Source: CAWKGV01 sp963849305 (GTDB taxonomy: Bacteria; Pseudomonadota; Alphaproteobacteria; Acetobacterales; Acetobacteraceae). Taken from it: 64,000 nucleotides of DNA. Positions 17,488 to 25,192 of the stretch are shown here, one piece after another. The notes under the pieces were generated by a model. The model was given only the letters and a program-made list of their open reading frames with translations. It had not been told where the DNA came from and ran no database searches. The stretch is from NCBI GenBank assembly GCA_963849305.1, contig CAWKGV010000003.1, forward strand, positions 624,808 through 688,807, given 5' to 3'. Made by a program: the position numbers and the translations under genes. How positions within the stretch are numbered: position 1 is the first letter of the stretch; each line of letters begins with the position of its first letter.

Positions 17488-18819
17488 TCAAAACACGGTA
17501 CCATCAGTTATCATCCTGAACGGCGGCCCGCCATCCGGTCGTAACCGACGCGCGACCTCACGCCCGGCGGCCCAGGTGCCACCTTGCAGGATGCGCGCCA
17601 GGGGCAAGTCCGAGGCGCTGCGTCCAAGCCGTGCGCGCACCGGATCGGCGATGCGGTCGAGCAGGGCGACGGTCAGCGCGCGCCACTCGACCACGGCCGG
17701 GTGCGCGACCGGAAGGGCGGTCTGGCCGAGCCCCGGGTCGCGCGGGCGCAGGACGCCGCAATCGATGAACAGTCCGCCGTTGCGGTATTCCGCGAGGCCG
17801 GTGAGCGCATCGGGATCGGTCACCGCGATACCGGCGTCCTCCAGGATTTCGACCAGCGAGTAGCTGAGCCATTGCGCGAGCTTGTGGAAGGGCACCAAGC
17901 CCGGGGCAGGGGTCCCGTCGACGAGGGCGGGATGATGCCATACGTCGCCGAGGTTTGCGCCGTCCAGCCGAAGGCGGTCGGGCCAGATTGGGGCGAGGGC
18001 GACGAGGATCGTTTCCAGTATGACGGGGGCGGGCACTTGGTGGTTTTTCGCTCGGGCGCGCAGGTGGTCGAACAGACGGCCGGGTCGTGCGGCTCGACCC
18101 CTCCCCCAACCCCCTCCCGCAAGGGGAGGGGGCTTTAGCAGCGCAGTTTCTTCTCCCCCTCCTCCTGCGGGAGGGGGCCGGGGGGAGGGGTCGGGCAGCG
18201 CATGGATCGCGGTGCCAAGATTCCGCAGCAGCGCGGCACGCCCCGACAATCCGGCGAGCGGGTTGTCAGGCGTGACCTGCAAGGCATCGGCGAGCGCCGA
18301 TGTGGCCAGGCTACGCAGCCCCTCGGCGTCCGCCTGGAGCGGGCGGGCCGGGTCGCTGGAAAACACGCCCGCGCGGAAGGCGTGCAGGCTGGCGACCGCC
18401 AACCCCTCGGAGCGCGCGAGGACGAGCCCGGTGCCCGGCTCACGGTAGCACCAGGCCGGACCCGCTCCGGCATCCAGCAGCACGCTGAGCACACAGAGAT
18501 CGACGCGCATCCGCGCGATCTCGTCGCGATCCACGCCGCGCGTTTCGGCTGCCAGCCCGCGCCAGCGGTCGATGCCGCCGGCCTCGAAATGCCGCCAACG
18601 GGAGTGATAGGGGATCGCTCGGTCCGGGTAGTCGCGCCAAGTCACCTCGGCCACAAGATTGGCCGCGGCATCGAGCCGGCCGAGATCGAGCGCGAAGTGG
18701 GGCAGGGCGTCCCGCTCGGCCAGCGCGAACAGCGCATTGCACCGCTCCCGCACCGCTCCCGGAGTGCGGAGCCAGGCGACCGCGGCTGAGGCCGCCGGCC
18801 GGTCCGCGACCGTGCTCAT
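17488..18819 (-). CDS. DUF1688 uracil-catabolism protein (URC4) with in-frame low-complexity insertion
   Basis: A 443-residue DUF1688 protein, the URC4/Urg3 family of the URC uracil-degradation pathway first described in yeasts and also found in bacteria. Family regions are HFALDLGRLDAAANLVAEVTWRDYPD, PYHSRWRHFEAGG, DLCVLSVLLDAGAGPAWCYRE, GDVWHHPALVDG, FHKLAQWLSYSLVEILEDAG and NGGLFIDCGVL. Its ATG overlaps the stop of the GTP-cyclohydrolase-like gene. Odd: residues about 209-242 are Pro/Gly-rich (PSPRPPPAGGGG, PPPLAGGGWGRG) and are encoded by a 99-bp palindromic element that keeps the frame. Whether the enzyme still works is unknown. Confidence 0.88.
   Translation of the reverse strand: MSTVADRPAASAAVAWLRTPGAVRERCNALFALAERDALPHFALDLGRLDAAANLVAEVTWRDYPDRAIPYHSRWRHFEAGGIDRWRGLAAETRGVDRDEIARMRVDLCVLSVLLDAGAGPAWCYREPGTGLVLARSEGLAVASLHAFRAGVFSSDPARPLQADAEGLRSLATSALADALQVTPDNPLAGLSGRAALLRNLGTAIHALPDPSPRPPPAGGGGEETALLKPPPLAGGGWGRGRAARPGRLFDHLRARAKNHQVPAPVILETILVALAPIWPDRLRLDGANLGDVWHHPALVDGTPAPGLVPFHKLAQWLSYSLVEILEDAGIAVTDPDALTGLAEYRNGGLFIDCGVLRPRDPGLGQTALPVAHPAVVEWRALTVALLDRIADPVRARLGRSASDLPLARILQGGTWAAGREVARRLRPDGGPPFRMITDGTVF
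18095..18193. repeat. 99-bp REP/BIME-like palindromic element inside the URC4 gene
   Basis: The element is bounded by a perfect 13-bp inverted repeat, CGACCCCTCCCCC at 18095-18107 and GGGGGAGGGGTCG at 18181-18193. Inside are two further hairpins built on CCCCTCCCgcaaggGGAGGGG and CCTCCTgcGGGAGG-like arms. Its length is exactly 33 codons, so it interrupts the DUF1688 gene without breaking its frame. Similar C-run/G-run palindromes occur in intergenic gaps near 10.1, 29.0 and 49.9 kb. Confidence 0.85.
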
Positions 18820-20093
18820 GCTTGCAGCGGACGGCCTTTGGCCTGGTGCAGCGCCTCGGGATCGGGGATCTGCTCGGCGTAGTAGCCGGCCGCCTTCTTG
18901 GCATCCATCTCGACGTTGGCGTCGGCCGGGATCAGCGCCTCGGGGATCGGCACCCGTTCCATCACCTCGATACCGCTGGCGACGATCGGGGCGAACTTCA
19001 TGTTGCTCATGGACACCAGCCGGTCGATCCGTGCGATTCCGAGCCAGTGCAGCACGTCCGGCATCAGCTCCTGGAAGCGCATGTCGGCCACGCCCGCGAT
19101 GCATTCGGTGCGCTGGAAATACGCCTCCGCCCGGTCGCCGCCGTCCTGGCGCTTGCGGGCGTTATAGACCAGGAACTTCGTCACCTCGCCGAGCGCGCGG
19201 CCCTCCTTGCGGTTGTACACCACCACGCCGAGCCCGCCCGCCTGCGCGGTGGCGATGCAGACCTCGATGCCGTGCGCGAGATAAGGGCGGCAGGTGCAGA
19301 TGTCGGAGCCGAACACGTCCGAGCCGTTGCATTCGTCATGGACGCGGCAGGCGATGCGGGTTTCCGGCCGGCCGAGCCGGGCCGGGTCACCGAACAGATA
19401 GACCGTCATCCCGCCGATCGGGGGCAGGAACACGTCTAGGTCCGGGCGCGTGACCAGCTCGGGGAACATCCCGCCGGTTTGCTCGAACAGGCAGCGGCGC
19501 AGCGCCGTCGGGCTGACGCCGAAGCGCGCCGCGACCCCGGGGAGATGCCAGACCGGCTCGATGGCGATCTTGGTGACGCGGACAGCGCCGCTCTCGGTCA
19601 GCACCGCGCCGTCCGGGCTGAGTCGCCCCAGGCGCATCGCCTGCGCGATCTCGGGCAAGGCGATATGCGCTCGGGTCACGGCGATGGTCGGGCGGATGTC
19701 GCTGCCCGCCGCGATCATCTGGGCGAACAGCTCGGTGGTCAGGTGGCCCCAGGGATCGAGCGAGACGATGCGGCCCGGCGCGCTCCATTGCGGAAAGGGG
19801 CCGATGCGGGCGGCGGGGGTGGTGTTGGTGAGGTCCGGCCGGTGATCCGCCGCGAGCTGGCCGGCTGCGACGGCGAGGGCGCGATAGAGCGAATAAGCGC
19901 CGGCGTGGGTGCCGATCACGTTGCGCGCGGCGGGATGTTGCACGGTGGCGATCACCGGGCCGCGCACCAGCGGATCGGCCGCGCCCCAGCGAAGCGGGAG
20001 ACTTAGGCCGGTGGTCAGGCCGGGATGGGAGGTCAGCACGATCGGGCGCGGCGCGCGAAGCCTGAGGGGCAGCGGGCTGGCGGCTTCGGACAT
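18816..20093 (-). CDS. GTP cyclohydrolase II-like protein of uracil catabolism (URC1)
   Basis: A 425-residue protein whose C-terminal half is a GTP cyclohydrolase II domain. Zinc ligands Cys255, Cys266 and Cys268 lie in VHDECNGSDVFGSDICTC, and further family motifs are GVVVYNRKEGRALGEVTKFLVYNARKRQ and MSNMKFAPIVASGI. The roughly 200-residue N-terminal extension and coupling to DUF1688 (ATGA overlap) point to URC1 of the URC uracil pathway rather than RibA of riboflavin synthesis. ribA normally lies with rib genes, none of which are here. The start MSEAASPL is preferred because a gggaga site precedes it. A TetR gene is transcribed divergently 187 bp away. Confidence 0.88.
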   Translation of the reverse strand: MSEAASPLPLRLRAPRPIVLTSHPGLTTGLSLPLRWGAADPLVRGPVIATVQHPAARNVIGTHAGAYSLYRALAVAAGQLAADHRPDLTNTTPAARIGPFPQWSAPGRIVSLDPWGHLTTELFAQMIAAGSDIRPTIAVTRAHIALPEIAQAMRLGRLSPDGAVLTESGAVRVTKIAIEPVWHLPGVAARFGVSPTALRRCLFEQTGGMFPELVTRPDLDVFLPPIGGMTVYLFGDPARLGRPETRIACRVHDECNGSDVFGSDICTCRPYLAHGIEVCIATAQAGGLGVVVYNRKEGRALGEVTKFLVYNARKRQDGGDRAEAYFQRTECIAGVADMRFQELMPDVLHWLGIARIDRLVSMSNMKFAPIVASGIEVMERVPIPEALIPADANVEMDAKKAAGYYAEQIPDPEALHQAKGRPLQA

Positions 20094-20280
20094 GCGCGCG
20101 GTCTCCCAAAATGCCATCGTGGTGCCGTCGATAATGCGAGCAACCGGCGCCGGCCGAGAAAATCGGATCGTATCCAAAATTTGATGCGCGGGTCAATGAT
20201 GACGATTGTTGGTTCGCGATTATCTATCCAGTCCGTCCGTCTGTGCTAGGACGGCGCATCGGACCGATGAGAGCCCCTGG
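20094..20280. promoter_or_regulatory. Divergent intergenic region between URC1 and tetR
   Basis: These 187 bases separate the divergently read URC1-like and TetR genes and must hold both promoters. A local AT-rich patch (ccaaaatttgatg, about 20175-20187) stands out. By analogy with other TetR pairs the operator is expected here, but I cannot see a clean long palindrome. Confidence 0.45.
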
Positions 20281-20940
20281 ATGGCACAGACCAAAGAGAC
20301 CGTTTCCGTTCCGCGCGCGCGCAAGCCCGACCCGGTGCGTACCCGTCAGGACATCCTTACGGTCGCGCGCCAGGAGTTCGCCGAGAACGGACTGGCCGGC
20401 GCGCGGGTCGATGCCATCGCCGCGCGCACGCACACCACCAAGCGGATGATCTATTACTACTTCGGCAGCAAGGAAGGGCTTTATCTCGCGGTTCTAGAGC
20501 AGGCTTACGGCGACATCCGAGCGACCGAACAGACCCTCGACCTGGCAAGCCTGCCGCCGGCCGATGCGATCCGCCGGATGGTGGAGTTCACCTTCGACTA
20601 TGAGGATACCCACCCGGATTTCGTCCGACTGATCGCGATCGAAAATATCCATCACGGCAAGTATCTCGCGCAATCCGAGGAAATCCGTCGCCTGAACGTC
20701 ACCGTGATCGACGCGCTCGCCGTCATTCTCGAGCGGGGCCGGCGCGAAGGCGTGTTTCGCGCCGGTCTCAGCGCCGTCGATGTCCATTTGATGATCAGTG
20801 CGTTCTGTTTTTACCGCGTGTCGAACCGGCACACCTTCGGCACCCTGTTCGGCCAAGATCTCGGCGAGCCAAAAGTCCGCGGGCGGCACAGGCGGATGAT
20901 TGCCGATGCAATCATCGGCTCGCTCAAGCCGGCGCCATAG
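20281..20940 (+). CDS. TetR family transcriptional regulator
   Basis: A 219-residue regulator. An N-terminal helix-turn-helix covers about residues 25-70 (TRQDILTVARQEFAENGLAGARVDAIAARTHTTKRMIYYYFGSKEGLYLAVLE), the standard TetR DNA-binding domain. The C-terminal ligand domain contains FTFDYEDTHPDFVRLIAIENIHHGKYLAQS, typical of the RutR/YcdC-like TetR_C group that includes pyrimidine-responsive regulators. Together with its divergent position from the URC1-URC4 pair, this makes it a good candidate repressor of uracil catabolism; that link is inference. Its end lies only 6 nt from the convergent oxidoreductase gene. Confidence 0.9.
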   Translation: MAQTKETVSVPRARKPDPVRTRQDILTVARQEFAENGLAGARVDAIAARTHTTKRMIYYYFGSKEGLYLAVLEQAYGDIRATEQTLDLASLPPADAIRRMVEFTFDYEDTHPDFVRLIAIENIHHGKYLAQSEEIRRLNVTVIDALAVILERGRREGVFRAGLSAVDVHLMISAFCFYRVSNRHTFGTLFGQDLGEPKVRGRHRRMIADAIIGSLKPAP

Positions 20941-20946
20941 CGCGGT

Positions 20947-21999
20947 TCAGGAGCGGGCAAGCCGGATCATCTCTCCCGTCGCCGCCGCGCACTTGACCGC
21001 AAGCGTGGTTTCCAGCGTTCGCGTACCTTCGCGCCCGTTCAGGAGCGGCTCGGCGTCGCCCCGCGCTACCTGAACGAAATGGCGCATCTGAAGAGTAAGC
21101 GGGTCCTGCTCCGGCACGACCGTGCGCCTGCTTTCGATCGGCGCCCACCAGTGCTTGCTCTCGCCGTAGTGCCACAGGTCGAGCCGGGGCACCGTGACCG
21201 AGCCTTCCGTGCCGGCGACGAGGTAACAGAACTGGTCGGTGTGAGGGTACGCCTTGTTCTCGCCCGACGTCAGCTCCCAGCTCCAGGGCGCGGCCACCGC
21301 GTCCGAGATCGCGAGCGTCCCGAGCGCACCACTCTGGAAGCGCAGGATGATCGCCGCCGTGTCCTCGACCGGAAAGCCGCGAGCGGCGTTTGATGCGGCT
21401 GCCTGCACACTCTCCACGTCGCCGCAGAGATTGCGCAAATCGTCGATGACATGGATCAGGTTAAGCAACACCACGCCGCCTCCCGGCTCGCGGCGCCAGG
21501 CATTGTCGCCATCGAAGTAGCCCTGCGACGGCTTGAGGAACCAGCACAGGCCATTGACGGCGGTGATGCGCCCGAGGCGGCCGGAGACGATGATGTCGCG
21601 GGCGCGCCGGATCAGCGGGCTGTGGCGCCGATGGTGGCCGACAAGGATCGCAACCCCCGCTTTCTCCGCCGCCGCGACGAGCGCGAGCGCGCTATCTACG
21701 TCGTCGGCGACCGGCTTCTCGAGCAGCATCGGCACGCCGGCCGTGACGGCAGCCATGCCGTTAGTGACGTGAAGCTGGTTTGGGGTCGCGATCACAACCC
21801 CGTCCGGCTTGGTGCGCGCCAGCAAGGTCTCGATATCCGCGGTCCAGGCGACTCCCAAGGCGTCCGCCTGAGCCTTGGCCCGGGGCGTGGGATCGGCGAT
21901 GCCCGCCAGCGCCGCCTCTGGCTCTTCCAGGACGCGCTTGATGTGCGCCTGCCCGATCAGACCGGCTCCGACGACGGCGATGCGCACTGGTCTGGGCAA
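20947..21999 (-). CDS. Gfo/Idh/MocA family oxidoreductase
   Basis: A 350-residue NAD(P)-dependent dehydrogenase. The Rossmann fingerprint is VRIAVVGAGLIGQAHIKRV, followed by VIATPNQLHVTNGMAAVTAGVPMLLEKPVADD with the EKP motif, GHHRRHSPLIRRARDII, and GGGVVLLNLIHVIDDLRNLCG in the substrate domain. No ATG suits; I chose the TTG at 21999 because ggggaga stands 6 nt before it and it places the Rossmann motif at residue 5. A GTG four codons in is an alternative. It lies downstream of aroQ and aroE on the same strand, which suggests oxidation of a cyclitol or quinate-like compound, but the substrate is not certain. Confidence 0.87.
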   Translation of the reverse strand: MPRPVRIAVVGAGLIGQAHIKRVLEEPEAALAGIADPTPRAKAQADALGVAWTADIETLLARTKPDGVVIATPNQLHVTNGMAAVTAGVPMLLEKPVADDVDSALALVAAAEKAGVAILVGHHRRHSPLIRRARDIIVSGRLGRITAVNGLCWFLKPSQGYFDGDNAWRREPGGGVVLLNLIHVIDDLRNLCGDVESVQAAASNAARGFPVEDTAAIILRFQSGALGTLAISDAVAAPWSWELTSGENKAYPHTDQFCYLVAGTEGSVTVPRLDLWHYGESKHWWAPIESRRTVVPEQDPLTLQMRHFVQVARGDAEPLLNGREGTRTLETTLAVKCAAATGEMIRLARS

Positions 22000-22066
22000 G
22001 GCTGATCTCCCCAGGGATTGTTCCGGCGAAAACTCGTCGCTGTTGTTGCTCGGCGACGGAGGTGCG

Positions 22067-22933
22067 CTAGGCCGCAACCATTTGCTTGAAGTGGCGCAAC
22101 ATGCGCTCCGGGTCCGGCTCGATTCCGGTGAACAGGCGGAAGGCGTCCACCGCCTGGAACACCGCCATGCCGCCGCCATCCAGCGTGCGGCAGCCGCGCG
22201 CGCGGGCAGCGCGCAGCAATTCGGTTTCGAGCGGAAAGTAAACAATCTCGGCAACCCAGATCTCCGGGCGCAGCAGCTCGGCCGGCAGCGGCATCCCCGG
22301 AAGCTTCGCCATGCCGACGGGGGTGGTGTTGATCAGCCCCTCGGCCCGCGCCATCGCCGCCGGCAAATCCGTGCCAACCAGGGCGCGGCCCTGGCCGAAG
22401 CGCGCGGAAAGACCCTCCGAGACATTCCGCGCACGGCTGCCATCGACATCGAAGATGGTCAGCTCCCGGATACCGAGCGTCATCGCGGCGTGCGCCACCG
22501 CCGAGCCCGCGCCGCCGGCGCCGAGCTGCACCACGCGCTCCAACGGCTCGTCGGGTAGGCCGCGGCGGAACCCGCCGGCGAAGCCGGACCAATCGGTGTT
22601 TTGGCCGATGCGCCTGCCATCGCGCAGCACGACGGTGTTGACGGCGCCCAGCGCCCGCGCGTCCTCGGACAGATCGGTCAGCAGCGGGATCACCGCCTGC
22701 TTGCAGGGATAGGTGATGTTCAGGCCGGCAAAGCCCATCCGCTCCGCCGCCGTGAGCAGCTCCGGCAGCGCGTCCACGCCGAGGCCGAGCTGGTCGAGGT
22801 CGATCGTCTTGTAAATGTAGCGCAGCCCTTGCTCGGCGCCCTCGCGCTCGTGCATCGGCGGCGTGCGCGAGGCCTGGATGCCGGCGCCGATCAGGCCGGC
22901 CAGGATAGAAGGCTGGTCCGTGAGGCTGGTCAT
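22067..22933 (-). CDS. aroE: Shikimate/quinate dehydrogenase
   Basis: A 288-residue AroE-family dehydrogenase. The N-terminal substrate domain has SRTPPMHEREG and GFAGLNITYPCKQAVIP with the catalytic Lys. NTDWSGF carries the catalytic Asp. The NAD(P) domain has VQLGAGGAGSAVAHA, with INTTPVGMAKLPGMPLP after it. TPPMHE in place of the usual SPxxHN is a feature of quinate/shikimate-type catabolic members. The ATG overlaps the aroQ stop (ATGA). Paired with aroQ and a Gfo/Idh/MocA enzyme and away from other aro biosynthetic genes, a role in quinate/shikimate use is likely but inferred. Confidence 0.92.
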   Translation of the reverse strand: MTSLTDQPSILAGLIGAGIQASRTPPMHEREGAEQGLRYIYKTIDLDQLGLGVDALPELLTAAERMGFAGLNITYPCKQAVIPLLTDLSEDARALGAVNTVVLRDGRRIGQNTDWSGFAGGFRRGLPDEPLERVVQLGAGGAGSAVAHAAMTLGIRELTIFDVDGSRARNVSEGLSARFGQGRALVGTDLPAAMARAEGLINTTPVGMAKLPGMPLPAELLRPEIWVAEIVYFPLETELLRAARARGCRTLDGGGMAVFQAVDAFRLFTGIEPDPERMLRHFKQMVAA

Positions 22934-23379
22934 GAGTTGGTGCTCCCGAGCAGTCGGGCCAGGCGTTGCAGTGCGAGGGTGTAGCCCTGCGTGCCGCAGC
23001 CGGCGATCACGCCGGCAGCGACCTGCGAGACGAAGGAGTGGTGCCGGAATTCCTCGCGCTGATGGATGTTGGAGATGTGGACTTCCATGATTGGGCAGTC
23101 GCAGGCTTTCAGCGCATCCAACACGGCGACCGAGGTATGCGAGAAGGCGGCGGGATTGATCACGATCCCGGCGGCTCGATCCCGCGCCTCGTGTATCCAG
23201 TCGATCAGCTGAAACTCGGCATTGGTTTGACGAAACTCGATCTCGAGCCCCAGCTCGGCGCCGACCCGGCGGCACTCGGCTTCGATGTCGGCCAGTGTCT
23301 CGCGGCCGTAGATCTCCGGCTGGCGCTTGCCCAGCAGGTTCAAATTGGGGCCGTTCAGAATGTAGGCAATTCGGCTCAT
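22930..23379 (-). CDS. aroQ: Type II 3-dehydroquinate dehydratase
   Basis: A 149-residue enzyme that interconverts 3-dehydroquinate and 3-dehydroshikimate. It has the type II motifs ILNGPNLNLLGKRQPEIYG with the catalytic Tyr24, then QTNAEFQLIDWIHEA, INPAAFSHTSVAVLDAL and MEVHISNIHQREEFRHHS with the conserved His/Arg. It is the first gene of a minus-strand operon with aroE. Upstream of it, 67 bp before the start, begins the IS1182-type element, so its original promoter region may have been altered by that insertion. Confidence 0.96.
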   Translation of the reverse strand: MSRIAYILNGPNLNLLGKRQPEIYGRETLADIEAECRRVGAELGLEIEFRQTNAEFQLIDWIHEARDRAAGIVINPAAFSHTSVAVLDALKACDCPIMEVHISNIHQREEFRHHSFVSQVAAGVIAGCGTQGYTLALQRLARLLGSTNS

Positions 23380-23445
23380 GGCCGCTTCCCTCTGTTGCCG
23401 ATTGGGGCCGTAGCGCCGCGACGCCTGTCTTGCATTTCGGCCTAG

Positions 23446-24897
23446 CAGCCTGTCGGATTCAGCCTGCCGGCTGAGCCAATGAGCAAGCCGGCTGGGGTGT
23501 TCACGCCGCCTGCAGGCGGGCGATTCGCCTGCAGTTGTAGGCGAGCGCGGTCAGGGTCCACTCGGCGGCAACCTTTTGGATGCCGCGCAGGTGGAAGCGG
23601 ACGAAGCCCATGGCGCTCTTGATGATGCCAAACACCGGTTCGATGGTCTGCTTGCGTCTTTTGTAGAGGTTCTTGGCATCTTCGGTCTCCAGCTTGGCTT
23701 TCATCGCCAGGCGCCAAGGCTCGGTGATCCGGCGCGGCGTGGTTTGCGGCGGCGGCGGACGGAAGTCGTAGGGCCGGTGCGGCTGGGTCCGCCCGATCGC
23801 CACCAATGGCTCGATGCCATGTGCGTGCAGGTCCGCCACCGCTGGGCCGCTGGCAAAACCGGTATCGGCCAGAACGATCTTGGGTAGGCCAATGGTTGTT
23901 TCCATTGCCAGGGTAGTCGCGGCAAAGCTCGGCGCATCGGCTGGGGTCGCGACCAGGTTGGTCGCCAGGATCAGTTGCGCACCGTCGGCGCACACCACCG
24001 CCTGTGCGTTGTAGGCTTGGCGGTATTCATGCGCATCCGAGCGTCGCATCAGGGCGCTGTCCGGGTCCGTCAGGTTGCTTTGTCGCTCTGGTGGCGGCGT
24101 ATCATCGGGCGGTTTCGGCGGCCGGCCGCGACGCCCGTTCTTGGCGTCATAGGCGGCCTTCTTGGCCTCATAAGCTGGGCGGGCGGCCTCAGCTTCGGCG
24201 CGTGCCTCGGCTTCCAGCCGCTCGCAGGCAGCATCGAGCTTCGCCTGGAGCGCGTTGCGCCGGGCCAGTTCTGCCGGCAACGCTTGCGGGTCGTGGTCCC
24301 CGGCGTCGGCCGCTTCGGCCTGCGCGGTCAGCGCGGCGATGTCAGCCGCCAGCTTGGCCCGCAATTCCTGCGCCCGGTCGTAGCGCACGGAGCGGATCTT
24401 CGAGGCATTGGCGTCGATCTTGGTCCCATCGATCGACACCGTGCCGAGCCGCAGCAGCCCACTCTCGCGCGCCAGCAGCAGCACTTGCAGGAAGGCCGCC
24501 TCGAAGGCCGCTTTGTTCGAGCGTCGGAACACCGCGATCGTGTCGTGGTCGGGGTGCAGGTTGGCCGCCACGAAGCGAACCGCGATGTCACGGTAGGTTG
24601 CCCGCTCGATCCGCCGCGACGAGAAGATGCCGTTGGCGTAGCTGTAGATCAGCAGCGCCAGCATCAGCCGCGGGTGATACTGCGGCTTGCCGCACGCTCG
24701 CTCCGCCACTCGGAACGCCCCGAGCGGTACCCGCTCCACCGCGGCCACCACGAAGTGCGCAAGATCATCCTCCGGCAGCCAAGTCTTTAGGTCGGGCGGC
24801 AGCAGAAAGGCCTGGTCGCGGTTGAACGGCACAAAATTCGACATCCGCCAATTCTAGCCACCGATCGCGTGATCGGGTATCTCAATCCGACAGGCTG
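23446..24897 (-). mobile_element. IS1182-type insertion sequence, intact, flanked by CTAG
   Basis: The ends carry inverted repeats: CAGCCTGTCGGATT at 23446-23459 and its complement AATCCGACAGGCTG at 24884-24897. Both ends are flanked by the tetranucleotide CTAG (23442-23445 and 24898-24901), as expected for a 4-bp palindromic target duplication. The 1452-bp element carries one full-length transposase. The absence of decay suggests recent movement. Confidence 0.9.
23501..24844 (-). CDS. IS1182 family transposase
   Basis: A 447-residue DDE transposase. The N-terminal domain has PFNRDQAFLLPPDLKTWLPEDDLAHFV and the PQYHPRLMLALLIYSYANGIFSSR helix region. The catalytic core includes VSIDGTKIDANAS (first Asp), IVLADTGFAS (second Asp) and RRKQTIEPVFGIIKSAMGFVRF (Glu). 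Between the first two Asps lies a long charged, Ala/Glu/Lys-rich insertion (about residues 155-245) with coiled-coil character and GRRGRPPKPP, usual for IS1182 members. It fills the element between the inverted repeats. Confidence 0.95.
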   Translation of the reverse strand: MSNFVPFNRDQAFLLPPDLKTWLPEDDLAHFVVAAVERVPLGAFRVAERACGKPQYHPRLMLALLIYSYANGIFSSRRIERATYRDIAVRFVAANLHPDHDTIAVFRRSNKAAFEAAFLQVLLLARESGLLRLGTVSIDGTKIDANASKIRSVRYDRAQELRAKLAADIAALTAQAEAADAGDHDPQALPAELARRNALQAKLDAACERLEAEARAEAEAARPAYEAKKAAYDAKNGRRGRPPKPPDDTPPPERQSNLTDPDSALMRRSDAHEYRQAYNAQAVVCADGAQLILATNLVATPADAPSFAATTLAMETTIGLPKIVLADTGFASGPAVADLHAHGIEPLVAIGRTQPHRPYDFRPPPPQTTPRRITEPWRLAMKAKLETEDAKNLYKRRKQTIEPVFGIIKSAMGFVRFHLRGIQKVAAEWTLTALAYNCRRIARLQAA

Positions 24898-24901
24898 CTA
24901 G

Positions 24902-25192
24902 AGCAAATTTTTCACAAGACCGAAACCAGCCGGCAAGCTGACTTGGTGCGTTTACTGCTGTCACTGCCGCGCGCCCCGGGGTGAGACACATCCAAGCTGA
25001 TGTGGCTCTCGACGCTTTCCCGGCGGTCTTCCACTGCGTTAGCTTGTTTCGAAATTCATATGTGGACGGCCCACGCCTGCAAAGGGGTTGAGTGCGGTTC
25101 TGGCGAGATGGTCAGGTGCAGTCATATGTCCGGCCTTTCGGTGCGGTGCCTATGACCGCGGGCCCTGATGGAGTTCGCGGATCGGGGTCCCT
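24902..25192. other. Gene-free segment between the two insertion sequences
   Basis: These 290 bases contain no convincing gene on either strand. They are the original chromosomal DNA left between the IS1182 and IS110 insertions, unless one element's end has drifted into it. No terminal repeat of another element is obvious. Confidence 0.5.
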
